Shown here: one piece after another, positions 1-12,900 of the stretch
Numbering within the stretch: the first letter of the stretch is position 1
How the letters are laid out: each line of letters begins with the position of its first letter
Origin: Mansonella perstans
Taxonomy: Eukaryota; Nematoda; Chromadorea; Rhabditida; Onchocercidae
NCBI GenBank assembly: GCA_037074765.1
Contig: JBAMDO010000059.1
Span: 1-64,000, forward strand
Direction: 5' to 3'
Length of the DNA stretch: 64,000 nt
The notes under the pieces: generated by a model
The model's input: only the letters and a program-made list of their open reading frames with translations
Database searches by the model: none
What the model was told of the DNA's origin: nothing
Position numbers and translations under genes: made by a program

Positions 1-952
1 TTTTCCCGCTTCTCACATTTCCCCGATCTATCCTATAAATTATGCTTTCAGCGATAAGGTGTTATCTTGGATAGGCACGTAGGCAATGAAGAAGGATACG
101 AAGATGGTAAAGAAGTAACGCCTACTACGATCACACAGCCACTACCACCTATCATCACTACCACCACACCACCACTACCACTCCTACTATAACTATCATC
201 ACCAATACGTCAAATATATTCCTTTCAGGGGTACGGTAGCCCGCAATTCATCCAAAAATTTATACTTAAATTACTTATAGACTAAAATTAATTTACAATA
301 TTATACTACTATTATTCCATCTCTTAGTGTTGTAAAATTTCTTCATTTATGAAAAAAAACAAAAAGCAAAACTAAAAGTAACAAAATAATTTTTATTTGA
401 ATTCGATATAGCTTAAACTAAAAAAAAAAATTGCAAAAAAATACAAAGTTTTTTTTTGCGAAAAAAATTAAATTTGAAAATTTTTAAAGAATAAAAGTGT
501 GAAATAATTTTTATCGTATCATAATCTCACTGTATTCATTTCATCGTATCATTTTGAATTAATTGTTTCTTATCTCACCATATCTACTTCATCATATCTT
601 TAAATTTATCATACCTTATATGATTTAAAAAAAAAAAAAAAATAATAATTGTACGAAATTTATTCGTAAATTTTTTTCAAACAAATCAAAAACATTTTCT
701 TTCGAAACTATCGTTAAAATGAATCCACATAAAATTTGATTTTTCTGGATATTTCCGGAAATGCTTATGAATAATTTTAAAATATTTCGAATTATCTTTG
801 TTATTTTTTGTTCTTCATTTATAATAATAATCTTGCTGTATGAAATATTTTAGAGAATAAAATAGTTTGGTGCAATAAAATTATTCATTTTATTTATAAA
901 TGAAGCAAAAATAAAAATGGTAATTTTAATCAAAGGAAAATGTTTGTTTCAG
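1..952. other. 5' flank or intron of the zinc-finger gene
   Basis: No complete gene is visible. From about 58 to 200 one + frame is open and reads like a protein rich in Thr and Pro (VTPTTITQPLPP, then TTTTPPLPLL). It follows a TTTCAG at 46-51 but has in-frame stops close to that acceptor, and I could not find a donor that joins it in phase to the exon at 953. It may be an upstream exon of the zinc-finger gene or chance. The rest is very AT-rich with A and T homopolymers. Confidence 0.4.
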
Positions 953-3900
953 ATTATTTAAGGACAAATTCAAAAATTATTGTAAAATACTGGATCAATT
1001 TAATATACGTTCCGGCAACATATCAATGAATTCACCTTTCACCTTTCCATCAACAGTATCATTTCCCATAGAACGATTCAAATTTTTCATTCCACCGTCA
1101 TATATTTTTCCGCCACCATTTCCACCGCACTATTTTGGTAGTCCATTTTTTCGGCCAATGCAATTTCCACATTTCAATCCATTGAACAGTTGTAAGTTAT
1201 TAACTTTGCTTTTTTTTTTTTTTTTTACAGTAATTTCAATATTTTTTCATTTTACTTATAATAGTATTCTTAAAAAATTAAAAAAATTTTTTTTATAATT
1301 ATTATTACAGTAGTTTTGTCAAAAAACTTTAAATTCATTATTCAATTTTCCTTAAAAAATTTTTCAGAATTTTATTTTAAGCAAAAAAATTTTAAGTGGA
1401 TAAAGCACAGATGCTTATTGTTTATATAAATCATTACTGTCAAGATTTTTGATGCAGTTAGTTCCAAATTGTAGCATCAATAATTTACAAAATGAGTCAA
1501 AGCACTTCCAAGTTATGATATAGTTCCAAATTACAGATCAGTGATTTATAAATGAGTTGAAACATTTCCAAGTTGTGCTATCATTTCAACTTCCATCATC
1601 ACTGATTCATAATGAATGAATCGAAGATACAATGATGTAAATCCTGAAAAGGATGGATACATGGAATAGAGAAAAAAAATTATAAAATCATGATAAATAA
1701 GGTTTTTTTCTTTTTGTAGGCTAAAGATAGGAAAGAATATTAGAAAAATCTCACCAGGACATGTGTCAAGTGTCTGTTAAGTACTACTGTACAACAACAT
1801 AGTATTAGTATACTAATCCACATGGATTAGATCTGGTTATCTATCTGTCACGATTAAAACTATCTGAAAATAATCGCCAGAATTACGATTATCATCTCAA
1901 ATAGTGTTTCCTTCATTAGCAAATACAATAATATTAATTAATCAATAATATCTTAGGGTAACATATAACGATAATATAAGTATGACGTACGTGAAATGCA
2001 TACGTCATCGCTTTTAGTAATACAAATACTAGAGAAGAATATAAATAAAATAACGTAATGTGAAATACATATGTCACAGATTTTAGTAATAAGAATATAA
2101 GAGGAGAAAATGAATGATATGGCGTACGTGAAATGTATACGTCACAGATTCTAGTAATAAGAATATTAGAGAAGAAAATGGATATGACGAACGTGAAATA
2201 CATTCATTACAGTTTTTAGTAATATAAATACCAAAGATTCTATAACAATACTTGACCATACTTAATACTTTGGCCATATTTTCCTCAATCATACTTCAAA
2301 AAATTAATGAAAGAAAAATTAATAGAAATTATTCTTAAACAAACTTTTTTAAAATTATCTTGTTAATTTAATCACAAAAATATTAAGTAAGCTTATTGGA
2401 GTTTAATCATGATTGTAGATGAATTTTGTTTACATCCATAATAATAGTAATTATAATTGGTAATCATTATTGTAATAGTTGAAGTTGTTATCAATTTCAT
2501 TATCTGTTAATTAATTAATTGCAGCTTTCAAACCTATGGCATCAGTACCAACATTACAATGTCCAACATGCAAAAATATTTACATGAATCCAACCGATTT
2601 AATGATTCATACGGCATGGCATCGACAGCAGGCAAATTTGCAAACTGTCGCATGTGGAAGTGTATCATCGTTTAGCACAATTACTAATTTCGATAGAGGT
2701 AGCAGTAGTAGTAATAGTATCAGTAATACTACTAAGCGTAGTACCACCAAAAATATCAGTAGTGCTCAAACAATTCAATCCGATTCAACAACTACTACGA
2801 GAAATGTAAATCCAACACGATCATCACATGTTAATACTTGCAAATGTTCTGTATGTGGAAAAATATTCACCAGACATTGGCTGCTACAGGGTCATATGCG
2901 AACACATAGTAAGTTCAGTGATAGAATTAATTAAAAATTTTCTTACAAAACTGATTAATCTAATTAAATTAAAGTCTGATTGATTAAATCTGATTAAAAA
3001 ACTGATACAACAAATTATTTTAAACAATTTTAAATTGTGTTTTTTTTTTTTATTTTCTTACCATCTGAATATTCAAGTCTGAAGTGAAAAAAAATCAGGA
3101 TGTAAAATTTTTTTTACAGCCGGTGAAAAACCATTTCAATGTTCAATTTGTACCAAAGCATTTGCAGATAAAAGTAACCTACGGGCTCATGTACAAACAC
3201 ATAGTGGTAAGTTAGAATAAAAATTGTTTTTAGTTAATTAAGTTAATTTTTTAATTAATTGGTAGGTTAATCTTTCAAGTAATTGATAGATTGATTTTTT
3301 TCTAACAAATTCGATTTAGCACTTTTTTTTGAATTTTGTTTTTCAAAAAATTCAAACTAACAATTAAAATAGAAAACATTAAATTATATCAAATAAGTTT
3401 AATTCTGGTCATTGAAATAATTAATTAATCAAAGAGTTGAAAAAAAGTTTTTGCTGTGTATTTTTAAAATGACTTTTAGGAATTAATGTAATCAAAAAAA
3501 AGAAAGGAAGAAAAAATAATTTATATGAAAAACTATTCTTATTTTTTTCTTTTGATCTCTCTAACAGTAATATTTTAATAATATTTAATTGTTTGAATTC
3601 AAATTAGAGAATTTTTCTGTCTACTTTTACTTGCAGTATCAGTGTAAGTAATTTTGGCTATTTAAATATATTTAATTATCAGATAGTTTTAAAAAAAAAT
3701 TTCAACTATTCAAATTTCATTGGTTTTTTTTTAATAAGTGAAAAAAATAACCTTGCAAAAATTTTAGCTTAAATCCACTTTAATGCAGTTTTTTAATTTG
3801 CTTCCAGTAATTAATTAATTGACAGTAATTAACAATTAATTTTAGTGATTTTTTTTGTTAATCCAATCATATAATCGACTAATTAATTTGATTTCTGATG

Positions 3901-4036
3901 GATTTTTCTTGTTACAGGTATCAAACCATATATCTGTCAACGTTGCGGTAAAAGTTTTGCGCTAAAAAGTTACTTATCAAAGCATGAAGAATCAACGTGT
4001 ATACGTTCAATTATTAAGCCAAGAAAAAATTCCTAG
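953..4036 (+). CDS. scrt: Scratch/Snail-family C2H2 zinc-finger transcription factor
   Basis: Exons: 953-1191, 2525-2908, 3120-3206, 3918-4036 (TAG); all junctions are GT-AG and in phase. The first ATG in the first visible exon is at 1026, but the frame is open back to a TTTCAG acceptor at 947-952, so the true start is probably further upstream. Exon 1 encodes a Pro/Phe-rich stretch. Four fingers follow: CPTCKNIYM...[54 protein letters not shown]; and a last C2HC finger [30 protein letters not shown] and FALKSYLxKHxES are hallmarks of Scratch rather than Snail proper. Family members are nuclear E-box-binding repressors acting in neurons. An unusual Ser/Thr-rich spacer of about 75 residues splits the first visible finger from the second; no fifth finger or SNAG motif is seen, so the N-terminus is missing. 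The gene converges on the BPI-like gene. Confidence 0.88.
1459..1625. repeat. About 61-bp tandem repeat, 2.5 copies
   Basis: A unit beginning gttccaaatt recurs at 1461 and 1523, with a more diverged third partial copy from about 1582. It lies in the first visible intron of the zinc-finger gene. Confidence 0.6.
1985..2255. repeat. 64-69-bp tandem repeat, 4 copies
   Basis: The core gtgaaat followed by a cat/tac-gtca segment recurs at 1991, 2060, 2129 and 2193. Each copy then carries a ttttagtaata segment. It is intronic in the zinc-finger gene and explains the overlapping small open frames here. Confidence 0.75.
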
Positions 4037-5943
4037 TCGTACTGTAAATTCGTACTGTAAATTATTTTTTGGCTTTTCTTTAATTTAAAAAAAATTTTTT
4101 TTTGGTTAATTTTTTATGTGTTTAAGTAAAAGGATAATCTGTAAAAAAATAATTAAATGTTAATTTAATTAAATTCTCAGCTTTTTTTTTTGTTTTTGTA
4201 AAATATCTTATATGTAAATGTTAAAAGTTAATTGCAAAAAATAATTAAGCGTTAATTTAATTAAGTTTCAATATTTTTTCTTTTTTTTTGTTCATACGAA
4301 ATGTTCATACGTACTGCGTACATTTTATATATGTAAATTGTCAAGTTTTTTTTTTAAATTTATTTCACGTGTAAGTTTTCTCTAGTCCATTTTTTGGCTA
4401 CGTGTAAATTTCATTTATCAAATTTGGGCTGTGATACTTACCGGGCATTAATTAATTAGTTTCTAATTACCGCAAACAAATTATACGACTGTACTCATTC
4501 TTTCGCCGCATCTTTTTTTCCTCTGTTTACAAACTGAAAATATCCATTTTTCAAAATTTAATTTATCTACATTTTTTTAGGTTGAATTTGAAATTATTCA
4601 TAATGTTCGTTTTTTTTTTTCGTTTTATGGGAATTAATTTTTTAATTAGTTCTTGTGACAAAAAAATGTCATCATTTTACAATCATTTCTCTTTTACAGT
4701 AAATTTTTCAAAATGAAAATGATTTTGATTGATAATAAAATGAATAGAAGTTTTTTTCCCACTCTTTCGTGTCACATTTTTCTGGAATTCGTTCATTTAT
4801 TGCAATCGATAAAAAGCAAAGAAGGAAAAAGAAAAGTGATTACGCTAAAATTAATCTTTTTTTTTTACGTAACATTTTACACTGGTATTACTGTTTGATT
4901 ATAATTGCACATTTTGTTTTGAAATTTTGAATAAATTTTAATAATTTTTCAACGTATCGTTAACGTTAACATTTTCAATGTTAACACCGGTATTATTGTT
5001 TGATTATAATAGCACATTTTGTTTTGAAATTTTAAATAAATTTTCTTGTTCATTTAAAATTTAATCCACAGATATCAAAATTGTAATTGATATCACGATT
5101 TTTCACCACGATAAGACGATGGATATGGATAAAAATTGATATATTATTTGTGATAATTGTAACGGACATAGGATAGAGCAAAAGAACAAATTAAGTGAAA
5201 TATTAATTGATGACTAGGTAAACATGTTCAATCAATAGCAACAATATGTTGGAACTACTGGAGAAATTTCAGATTTAATTTGATGAAGCCAAAGAAGAAC
5301 TTCTAATTAATTATTCAAAAAACATTAAATTCAAATTTTCTGATTAATTTCATCATTTTGTTAAAATTTATTGTAACGAAAAAAATTTGACTTTCAAAAG
5401 TTTGCAGTGATCATTTAGTCATTCGGTAGTTTTTCTCTTTTTTTTTTTTTTACATAATTCATCAAACATTATGAAAAACAAAAACATGAAAAAAAATGAC
5501 AACACTTCAAAAAACACGAAATTCAGTTTAAATTTTAAACAGAACAAACAAATTCAATTCAACAAAAAAAAGAAAAAACAATGAAATCAATACTGATTGA
5601 ATGAGGTAAAGAAGTTCAATCAATTACTTTATTGCGAATAATTCAATAACTTGACCTAAAATTCAACTTTGACTCTTTTCAATCTTACAGTAATAAATTT
5701 TAGTTCAAATTAAAAAGGAAACATGTCAAAATTAAATGGTAAATTTTAATAATATAAAAGGCAATTTAAAAAAAAAAGTCGAAAATACGTATCTTTTTTT
5801 AATTAATTAATAAAATGCATCAATTATTTTTGTTTGATTCTATCAATGAAGAAAACTTTAAAGAAGTGGTTTAATAAAATAAAACAGAAACTAACCAGTG
5901 AAATATTTGAAATTTAATAATTACAATAAAAATTGTCAACAGG
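4037..5943. other. Intergenic region between two convergent genes
   Basis: No gene seen. It holds a direct repeat of about 60 bp (cores ggtattactgtttgatta at 4884 and ggtattattgtttgatta at 4989, period 105). Each copy contains an AATAAA hexamer, the first at 4930-4935, a possible + strand poly(A) signal though far from the stop at 4036. On the minus strand an AATAAA (complement of 5628-5633) lies about 310 bases past the BPI-like stop and could be its poly(A) signal. Confidence 0.6.
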
Positions 5944-8900
5944 CTATGACCGTTGATTGTAAGAGGAGCAACTAGTAAACCTCTGATACAGTAAATAATT
6001 TCTCAATGATGTAATAGTAGCATCAGTGGAAATGAATAAGGCATGTTCGATGATTTGTAAATGAATATTATGAAGTTGAATTGGTAGACCTAATTGTGGT
6101 ATAACAAGTGGAATTCCATTGGCTAATTTATTATTTATTGCCTGAAAAAAAAAAAAAAAATTGATACGAAAAAAAACAGTGAAAGGAAAGTGAAAATTAA
6201 ATAAATTAACTTTTCTTTTATTTTTTAAAATTTTGCTAAATGTGAATGCATTTGTAAATTGCTTATTTGCTTAAATTTACTTACCCGTGCAAGTATTCCA
6301 CGTGCTAAATCGGAAAGATTGGTGAATGCTTCATCAGGAAGGCCAAATGTTTTGTCAACATCAATAAAATCAATGCGTTGAAATTTTGCTTTAGCATTGA
6401 TTCGATTGCTAATAAATTGAACAGCTATTGCAAGAGAAGTTGAAATTTGAAGATGACCAACTTTTGTTGTTGTACCATCCAAGAAAATAAGACCATCAAT
6501 AATAAGATCAATTACAACGGTACCTGGAAATAAGTGAATACAATTAAATTTATTCTTAACAGCTTAAAATTTACATAGCTTTTTTTAAAACCACTTTTTC
6601 AAAATTCAAAATTTTAATTTTCAATTTGGATAAATATGAATACACATATCATAAATGTACACATACAAAGATACAAAAGTATACATACACATATACACGT
6701 ATTTACCATATATGCACGTATACACAGATACAAAAGTACACATATACACACATATCATATATGTACACATTAAAAGACACAAAGGTACACGTACACACAC
6801 ATACACGTACATACCATATATGCACGTATACATAAAATACAAAGGCACACGCAAACACACATATTACATATGTACGCATTCAAAGACACAAAGGTACACG
6901 TACACACATATACACGTACATATATATATGCACGTATACACAGATATAAAAGCACACGCATACACACATATTATATATGTACGCATTCAAAGACACAAAG
7001 GTACACGTACACACATATGCACGTACATAACTATATGCACGTACACACAAGTACAAAGGCACACGCATACACATATATCATATATGTACGAATACACAAC
7101 CACAAAGTCACATATAGAAATACAAAAAAAAAACTTTACACAATTGGCAAAGTGCCAAAAATTGATGAAGAATTAAAAAAATTGTATTCTAATAAAAGTA
7201 TTTAAAAATTTACCACCATTAGTAGCTTGAAATTGTATGGATGGTGCACGATTTGTTTTAATTATAATATATGCTCGTTTACCGCGATATTTTTCACGAA
7301 TTGCCGGGGTAACATCACCGAGACATATGCCAAAATTCAAAAAAGTATCCATTGTTGTGCTTCGCTTTCTGCGGGCATTTTGCGAATTGGTTTGATTTAA
7401 AGTGGTTCCATTTATGACATCCTTAATTAGTTGCAATTATTTTAGTAAACAATTATAAAAATATATATGTGGTGATATATCTCTCATCAGACAAAATTAT
7501 AATATATACATGAAAATAAAATCAAAAATTTTTTTCTCAAATTTCTTTTTTTAAATCGCTAAAATTCCAAACTTCTACTTGGCTTTGTTAAATTTGAAAT
7601 TGTTTGTTTTAATTTAAAAATAATTTGTAAATTATTCAATCATTTTTTTTTTACTAATTACATTTTACCTGCTAATTTAATCATTGCAATAATTTTAACC
7701 TGTTTGTTTTCATTTCACAATCATTTTTAAGTAATTTTCTAAATTTTTATTTTTACAAAAACCTTTTCAACAAATTCCTATGATTACACCACTGATAATC
7801 AGCTGATTCTTTATAGAATATCTAATCAATCTATTAAAGAAATATTTAAAATGCTTGGTATAATTTATTTAATATATTCAAAAAAAAATTTTAACTTTGC
7901 TAATATTGTCTGAATTTTAAAAATTTGCTTAAATCTTACATCTTTGTTATTATCCTCCATTTCCACACTCAAATCAAAATCGATATCTTCCGCGGTGCAT
8001 GTAAAATTTAATAAATCACCAAACACTGGTATCTCAGGACCAATTCGAAATGTAAAAACATCTTTCCTGTAAAAAAAAATTTTGATGAATTTCTAAATTA
8101 GCAAATTAATCTTTGAGCTTTGTTTTTATTTCATAAAATTTTATTATATAAGCCAAAAAAAAAAACAAATATATGAGAAACAAGCAACTTTTTTTCTATT
8201 ATCAATAAAATTAAACAATTTTTTGCGCTTTGCCACCGTACTGATACACTAATTTTCTACTGTAATTATTATAATCTATTATTGTGATTATTATGAGGGG
8301 AGGATACACTTATCAAGATTTTATGCATAAAAATATTGAAATAAAAAATTGAACAAACCTATGTAAATGATACAGTAGTGTATTCAATATATGATCGCTG
8401 ATAAGCAAATCAAACATTTTCCCACTTGTTCTTACCGGAAACTGTATTACAGGTGGCGCAAATGGTGTAGTACCATGCGCATTTGGACGAAATTCTCCTA
8501 CGAAATTAAGAGTTAAGTCAGAATTTGTTGCTGATGTACTCAAGAAATATGCTGTGAGGGCTAAATCTGATGCACATGCCTGAAATAATTTATTTTATCG
8601 TTTCATTTTTGAAACAATCGAGATTTTCCGGTCTATCTTTTTAGTACTAATAACTTGATATTTCAAAATTCATTCAGTATTATTGTAATCTTATTGCTAT
8701 CATTTTTTTTTTCACAATATTACTGCTGTTTTCATATGTACTAAAAATTGGAAAAAAAAATTTTTCTTTATTTTTTAAAATTTTAAACTTTTTTGTGAAA
8801 ATATTAAAATTTTCAAAAAGAAAAAACTTGAACATACTTTAATATGATTCATGATAGTATCATAATAATATGTGTACAATTCACTTTTCTCATAATTACA

Positions 8901-11900
8901 ATCACTGCAGTCCTGCCAATTTGTTGGACCAAGCTGTAAATAAACTCATTTCTCGTCTCATAACTTCTTTTTTCCTTTGTGTAGAAAAAAATTACGATAA
9001 AAGAATAAAAATTTGATAATTAAGCAAATTTCTTTTTTTGTTCTTTGTTTTTTTTTTTTTTTGAAATTTTCATTCTTTTACTAAAAAGTTTTTTTTTGTT
9101 CAAAAATTTTTTTAATCAAAATTTTAATTTGCTTACATTTCGTTTTGTTCTTTGCCATTTGCTATTTCCTCGAATTTTTTGCACCTTTTGTGAAAATTTC
9201 GCAGTCATTCTTCTTCCCACAGGCATAAATGATTTCTGATTAAATCTGTTTACTAATGCAGCAGTTTCCGGTAACGTTTTATTACTTGACCGTTGCGGTA
9301 ATTTCGGTAACGGTTTATTGCTTGCAATAATTTGTTGCTCTAAACTACCCATATTTGTTACACCAGCTGTAAAAATTCCTTTTGTCTTAAGCTTCTTGTT
9401 GATCGATGATGATGTATTGAAGGAATGATATTGTTTGCAAATATCGGAATAACACTGAAATGAAATAATTAATTTGATCAGAATTTGAAATATGAACAAT
9501 AAAAAATGAGAAAAATTTTTTTTTATTTTCATTGCTTAGATCAATGATTAAATGAATAATGCTAAGTTAGGTGAATTTTTTTTTTCTTTCAAATTAATCA
9601 TTATTTATCGATCAGATATTTTTTTCATTGTGTATGGCTATTTGAATATATCACTGATAGTTATAGATATTACTTATATTTTGTAAAATTTTGCAAACAA
9701 AATTCAAACTGTCAAAAATTGATTTTTTTTAACGGCATTAGAAACTAATTAAATTAGGCTTATTTAAATTTAAAAATTTCATTATTCTTTCGAGGCAAAT
9801 ATCAAAATATCAAATTTAATGCACATCTCAAATTAATTTTTCATTATTACTAGAAACGAAAAAAAATTACTGTACTCACATAATCCGGCAGTTTTTTCGG
9901 TTCATTCATCAGGAATGAAGAATATGAAATTAGTTGCGTGATTGGAATCCTTTGTGGTATATTAATTAATCGTGAATTCACATGCTTATTCAATAATTCT
10001 GATATCATGTTGCAAAATTTTCCCGGCACTGTTTCATAAACTTTTGATAAAATTTTACCCTTAAAAAAAAATTTTGAAATTTGCAAAAAAAAATATTTGT
10101 TGAAATAAAAAAGAAAACAAATAACAAAAACTAATTGATAGCAAAGTTATACGTTTTAAATTGAGCACTTGAATTCCGAATTGAAATTATTTCCTCAATT
10201 AATTAAAAAAAAAAAACTTCTATTTGTTTCTATGCTACTGGAAGATATTGAAATTTTTTTTTTAAAAAATATAGCGAAAAATTTCATCTTGTCAAATAAT
10301 GCTAACATAACTAATTAGAGGCATTTAAAATTCGTTGAAATTTTAATCTTCATAATTAATCAATTAATTAGATAAAAATTATCCTTTTTTTTTCTATTAT
10401 ATAGCAATTATTCATTGATCCTTTTCTGCGAGAAAATCCTGCTTTTAATATAATTATTGCTGAAATTTTAATTTTTGCTTTTATTACAATTATGAGGCAA
10501 ATATTTTACCCTAAAATTATTGTTGATAACTTCGCCAATTAAACCACCATTAACAATGTACATATTCAAGTAGCCAATTGTTAAGGAACATTTAGTCATA
10601 CGAACATATGCAGCACCATTGTATGGATTACGCTCAATTGCTACTCGTAGTGATATTGATATCTGTAATTGAAAAATATTTTTTCAATTTTTAAAATTTT
10701 TGCAATTTTTGAAAGAAAAAATTTAACAAATTAATGAAGTGGAATGAAAATAAAATGAAGTGGAAAAAATTAAAACAGAGAAAGAAAAAAAACAAACCTG
10801 TCTAGCATCAATGCATAACGTTCCACAAAGTGGTAGAGGTAATAGCACAACAACTTGTCCACCAAGTTGTCCACTCAAGCTGAAATTTTAAGCAGAATTT
10901 TAAAAATTCTACAAAAAGAAAAGGACAGAATTTCATAAAAGTTATAATGAAGTATTAGAACAGTAACAAATAAGAAAAGAAATTTCATAGGAAATTTTAA
11001 TTGATAATTTAATTTTAGAACGAAATAAATTTTCATGATAATCGAAATTTGAAAATTTCGTTTTCAAATATAAAAAGGAAAAAAAATTGCTTACTTACTT
11101 CTTAATTCTATGAAATTTTACTGAGCCCTCATTTCTATCAACAAAATTGGCTTTGTTGACAATTAAATTCTTTCAAAACAAAAGTGCTAAAAACTTTTTA
11201 TGTTTGAAAGGTCAAATAATGAAAAATCTTTGTTTTCCGCATTACTAATTAGGTAGCTAATTAAAAATGGTTGCATTAATTAAAATGATTAATAAAACAT
11301 CCTATCTTTCATATTTATTTAAAAAAATTTTGTTTCAAATTCCAATTTTGTTTTGTCTTCTTTTTACAAGTTATCAGAGAACTTTTAAGAAAAGAAGGAA
11401 GGAAAAAACAAACCTTAAGTCAAAATTTTGGATATTCAGTGCAATTTCATTTTGTGATATTGGAAATATTGCAATATGCCGAGGGCATCGATAATTTGTT
11501 ATCAATATATTTGTCAAATATGCACAACCATTAACCTTAAAGGTATGAAAGAAATTAATCATATTAGTTTAATATTTGTGTTAATAATTTCCTTTGAAAT
11601 TTGATAAAAATTAAAAATTAAATTTAAATTCGAAATTTCGAAAAATATTTACTTATTGCTTAGGCGAAGAAATGATTTTAAAATTTAATTAGTTGAAAAA
11701 GCATAGAATACATTTTATTAATTTATGCTGCATTAACGGTTATTTGAATAAAAAGTATAATGTGTAAATGTTTTAATTGTTAAATTAATTTTGAAAAAAA
11801 AAAAGGATTTCAATTCAATTTAAGAAATCAGTAGATTAATCAAAGAATTGACAATAAAAATGAATAAAACAAAGTGAATTTTTTGCACTTTCAGTAACAA

Positions 11901-12900
11901 ATTTCTGATATGTGTTTGGTTATATAATTGTAAATTAATTATGTCTAAAATTAAAATTAAATTTGGCAGAAAAAAAATTGTAACGCTGGCATACTTCCGG
12001 AAGACATTGAGTGAACGGTGGTATTGGAGTGTTTCGTATCTGTTCATTTAAAATTTGTGCAATTACTGAACTAGCATAACGGAATGCATTCCAGTTGAAT
12101 CGTAGTTTAAAGCCAGAATATCCGAATTGCCCATAGTTTTGTAAAGCAGGATTGAAATCGATTGAATTAACTCTGTACAAAGATGAAAAACACATTTCAA
12201 AGTATTCAATACTCAAATAATTAATTTAAATTTCAAAGTAACATTGGAAAAAACATTTCAAACCATTAATTTTGAAATTGCTTAATTAAAGAAAATCATT
12301 TCAATTATATGACTAATATGCGACAAGTGTAATGCAAATACTTAAATAAATAATTTAAATACTTCAAAAAATAATCAAATTATTTCAAATCAAGCGAATA
12401 AAAAGTAAACAAAAAATAAATAAATAGCAGTCAGTTTTAACAATTAAATCTCTTCTGAAAATACCATTACCTTCTTGCAATTTCAGGATTGTTCATATAA
12501 TTTCCGCATTGTGCGAATGATGACAATGGCCTACCGGGTGAATTCTGTCGCGGTATGGCATTAATAATCACCGGAAATGATGACAATATTGCCAAGAATA
12601 GAGACATCTGAAAATGTTATTCCCTGAACAAAATTTTGTCGTTCCGTATTTTTGAACAATTGGAAAAAGGAAATGGAAAGAGAAATCCGGAAAATGAGTA
12701 GTACATAGAAAAAAAAAACGAAAAGTTCATAGTTTCAAAATAAAAAAAGTTCAAATAGATTGCATTTGAAATTCACAAGATTACTAACGTATATTATTAT
12801 TATTCAAACAACATCTTACACAGATATTGTTAAAATATCTTCTTTTCCAGTCCGTCGGTTTTAACATCGATTTAAACAAAAGGCTTACCAAAATCTTCAT
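5944..12900 (-). CDS. Secreted BPI/LBP/CETP-family lipid-binding protein with a basic insert
   Basis: Fourteen coding exons, all phases closing: 12900-12889, 12607-12471, 12172-11995, 11535-11414, 10879-10798, 10662-10510, 10059-9880, 9454-9137, 8933-8838, 8579-8359, 8066-7940, 7421-7214, 6523-6285, 6141-5944 (TAG); about 756 aa. The start MKIL|MSLFLAILSS gives a signal peptide across a tiny 12-nt first exon. Family landmarks are GFKLRFNWNAFRYASSVIA near the N-terminus, LSGQLGGQVVVLLPL in the first barrel, GEFRPNAHGTTPFAPPVIQFP opening the second, and a C-terminal GIPLVIPQLGLPIQLHNI with LFISTDA. The family binds lipid or LPS in hydrophobic pockets outside the cell. At 756 aa it is much longer than the usual 450-500: exon 8 (residues about 289-394) adds a Lys/Arg-rich linker ending QRTKRN, and exon 12 carries ARRKRS near residue 560. 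Both fit furin-type cleavage. Family identity is firm; ligand unknown. Confidence 0.88.
6640..7115. repeat. 107-bp minisatellite of alternating purine-pyrimidine sequence
   Basis: In the intron between BPI-like exons 12 and 13, a unit of 106-109 bp rich in acacgtacac and atatatgca repeats at least four times. The anchor tgtac(a/g)cat recurs at 6656, 6762, 6871 and 6978, with tgtacgaat at 7085. Open frames of up to 173 codons on both strands, made mostly of Tyr, Thr, His, Cys and Val, are by-products of this repeat. Confidence 0.85.

Noticed and set aside
6621..7205. Long open frames on both strands rich in Tyr, Thr, His or Cys, Val
   Set aside because: They are translations of the CA/TG minisatellite and overlap each other in several frames.
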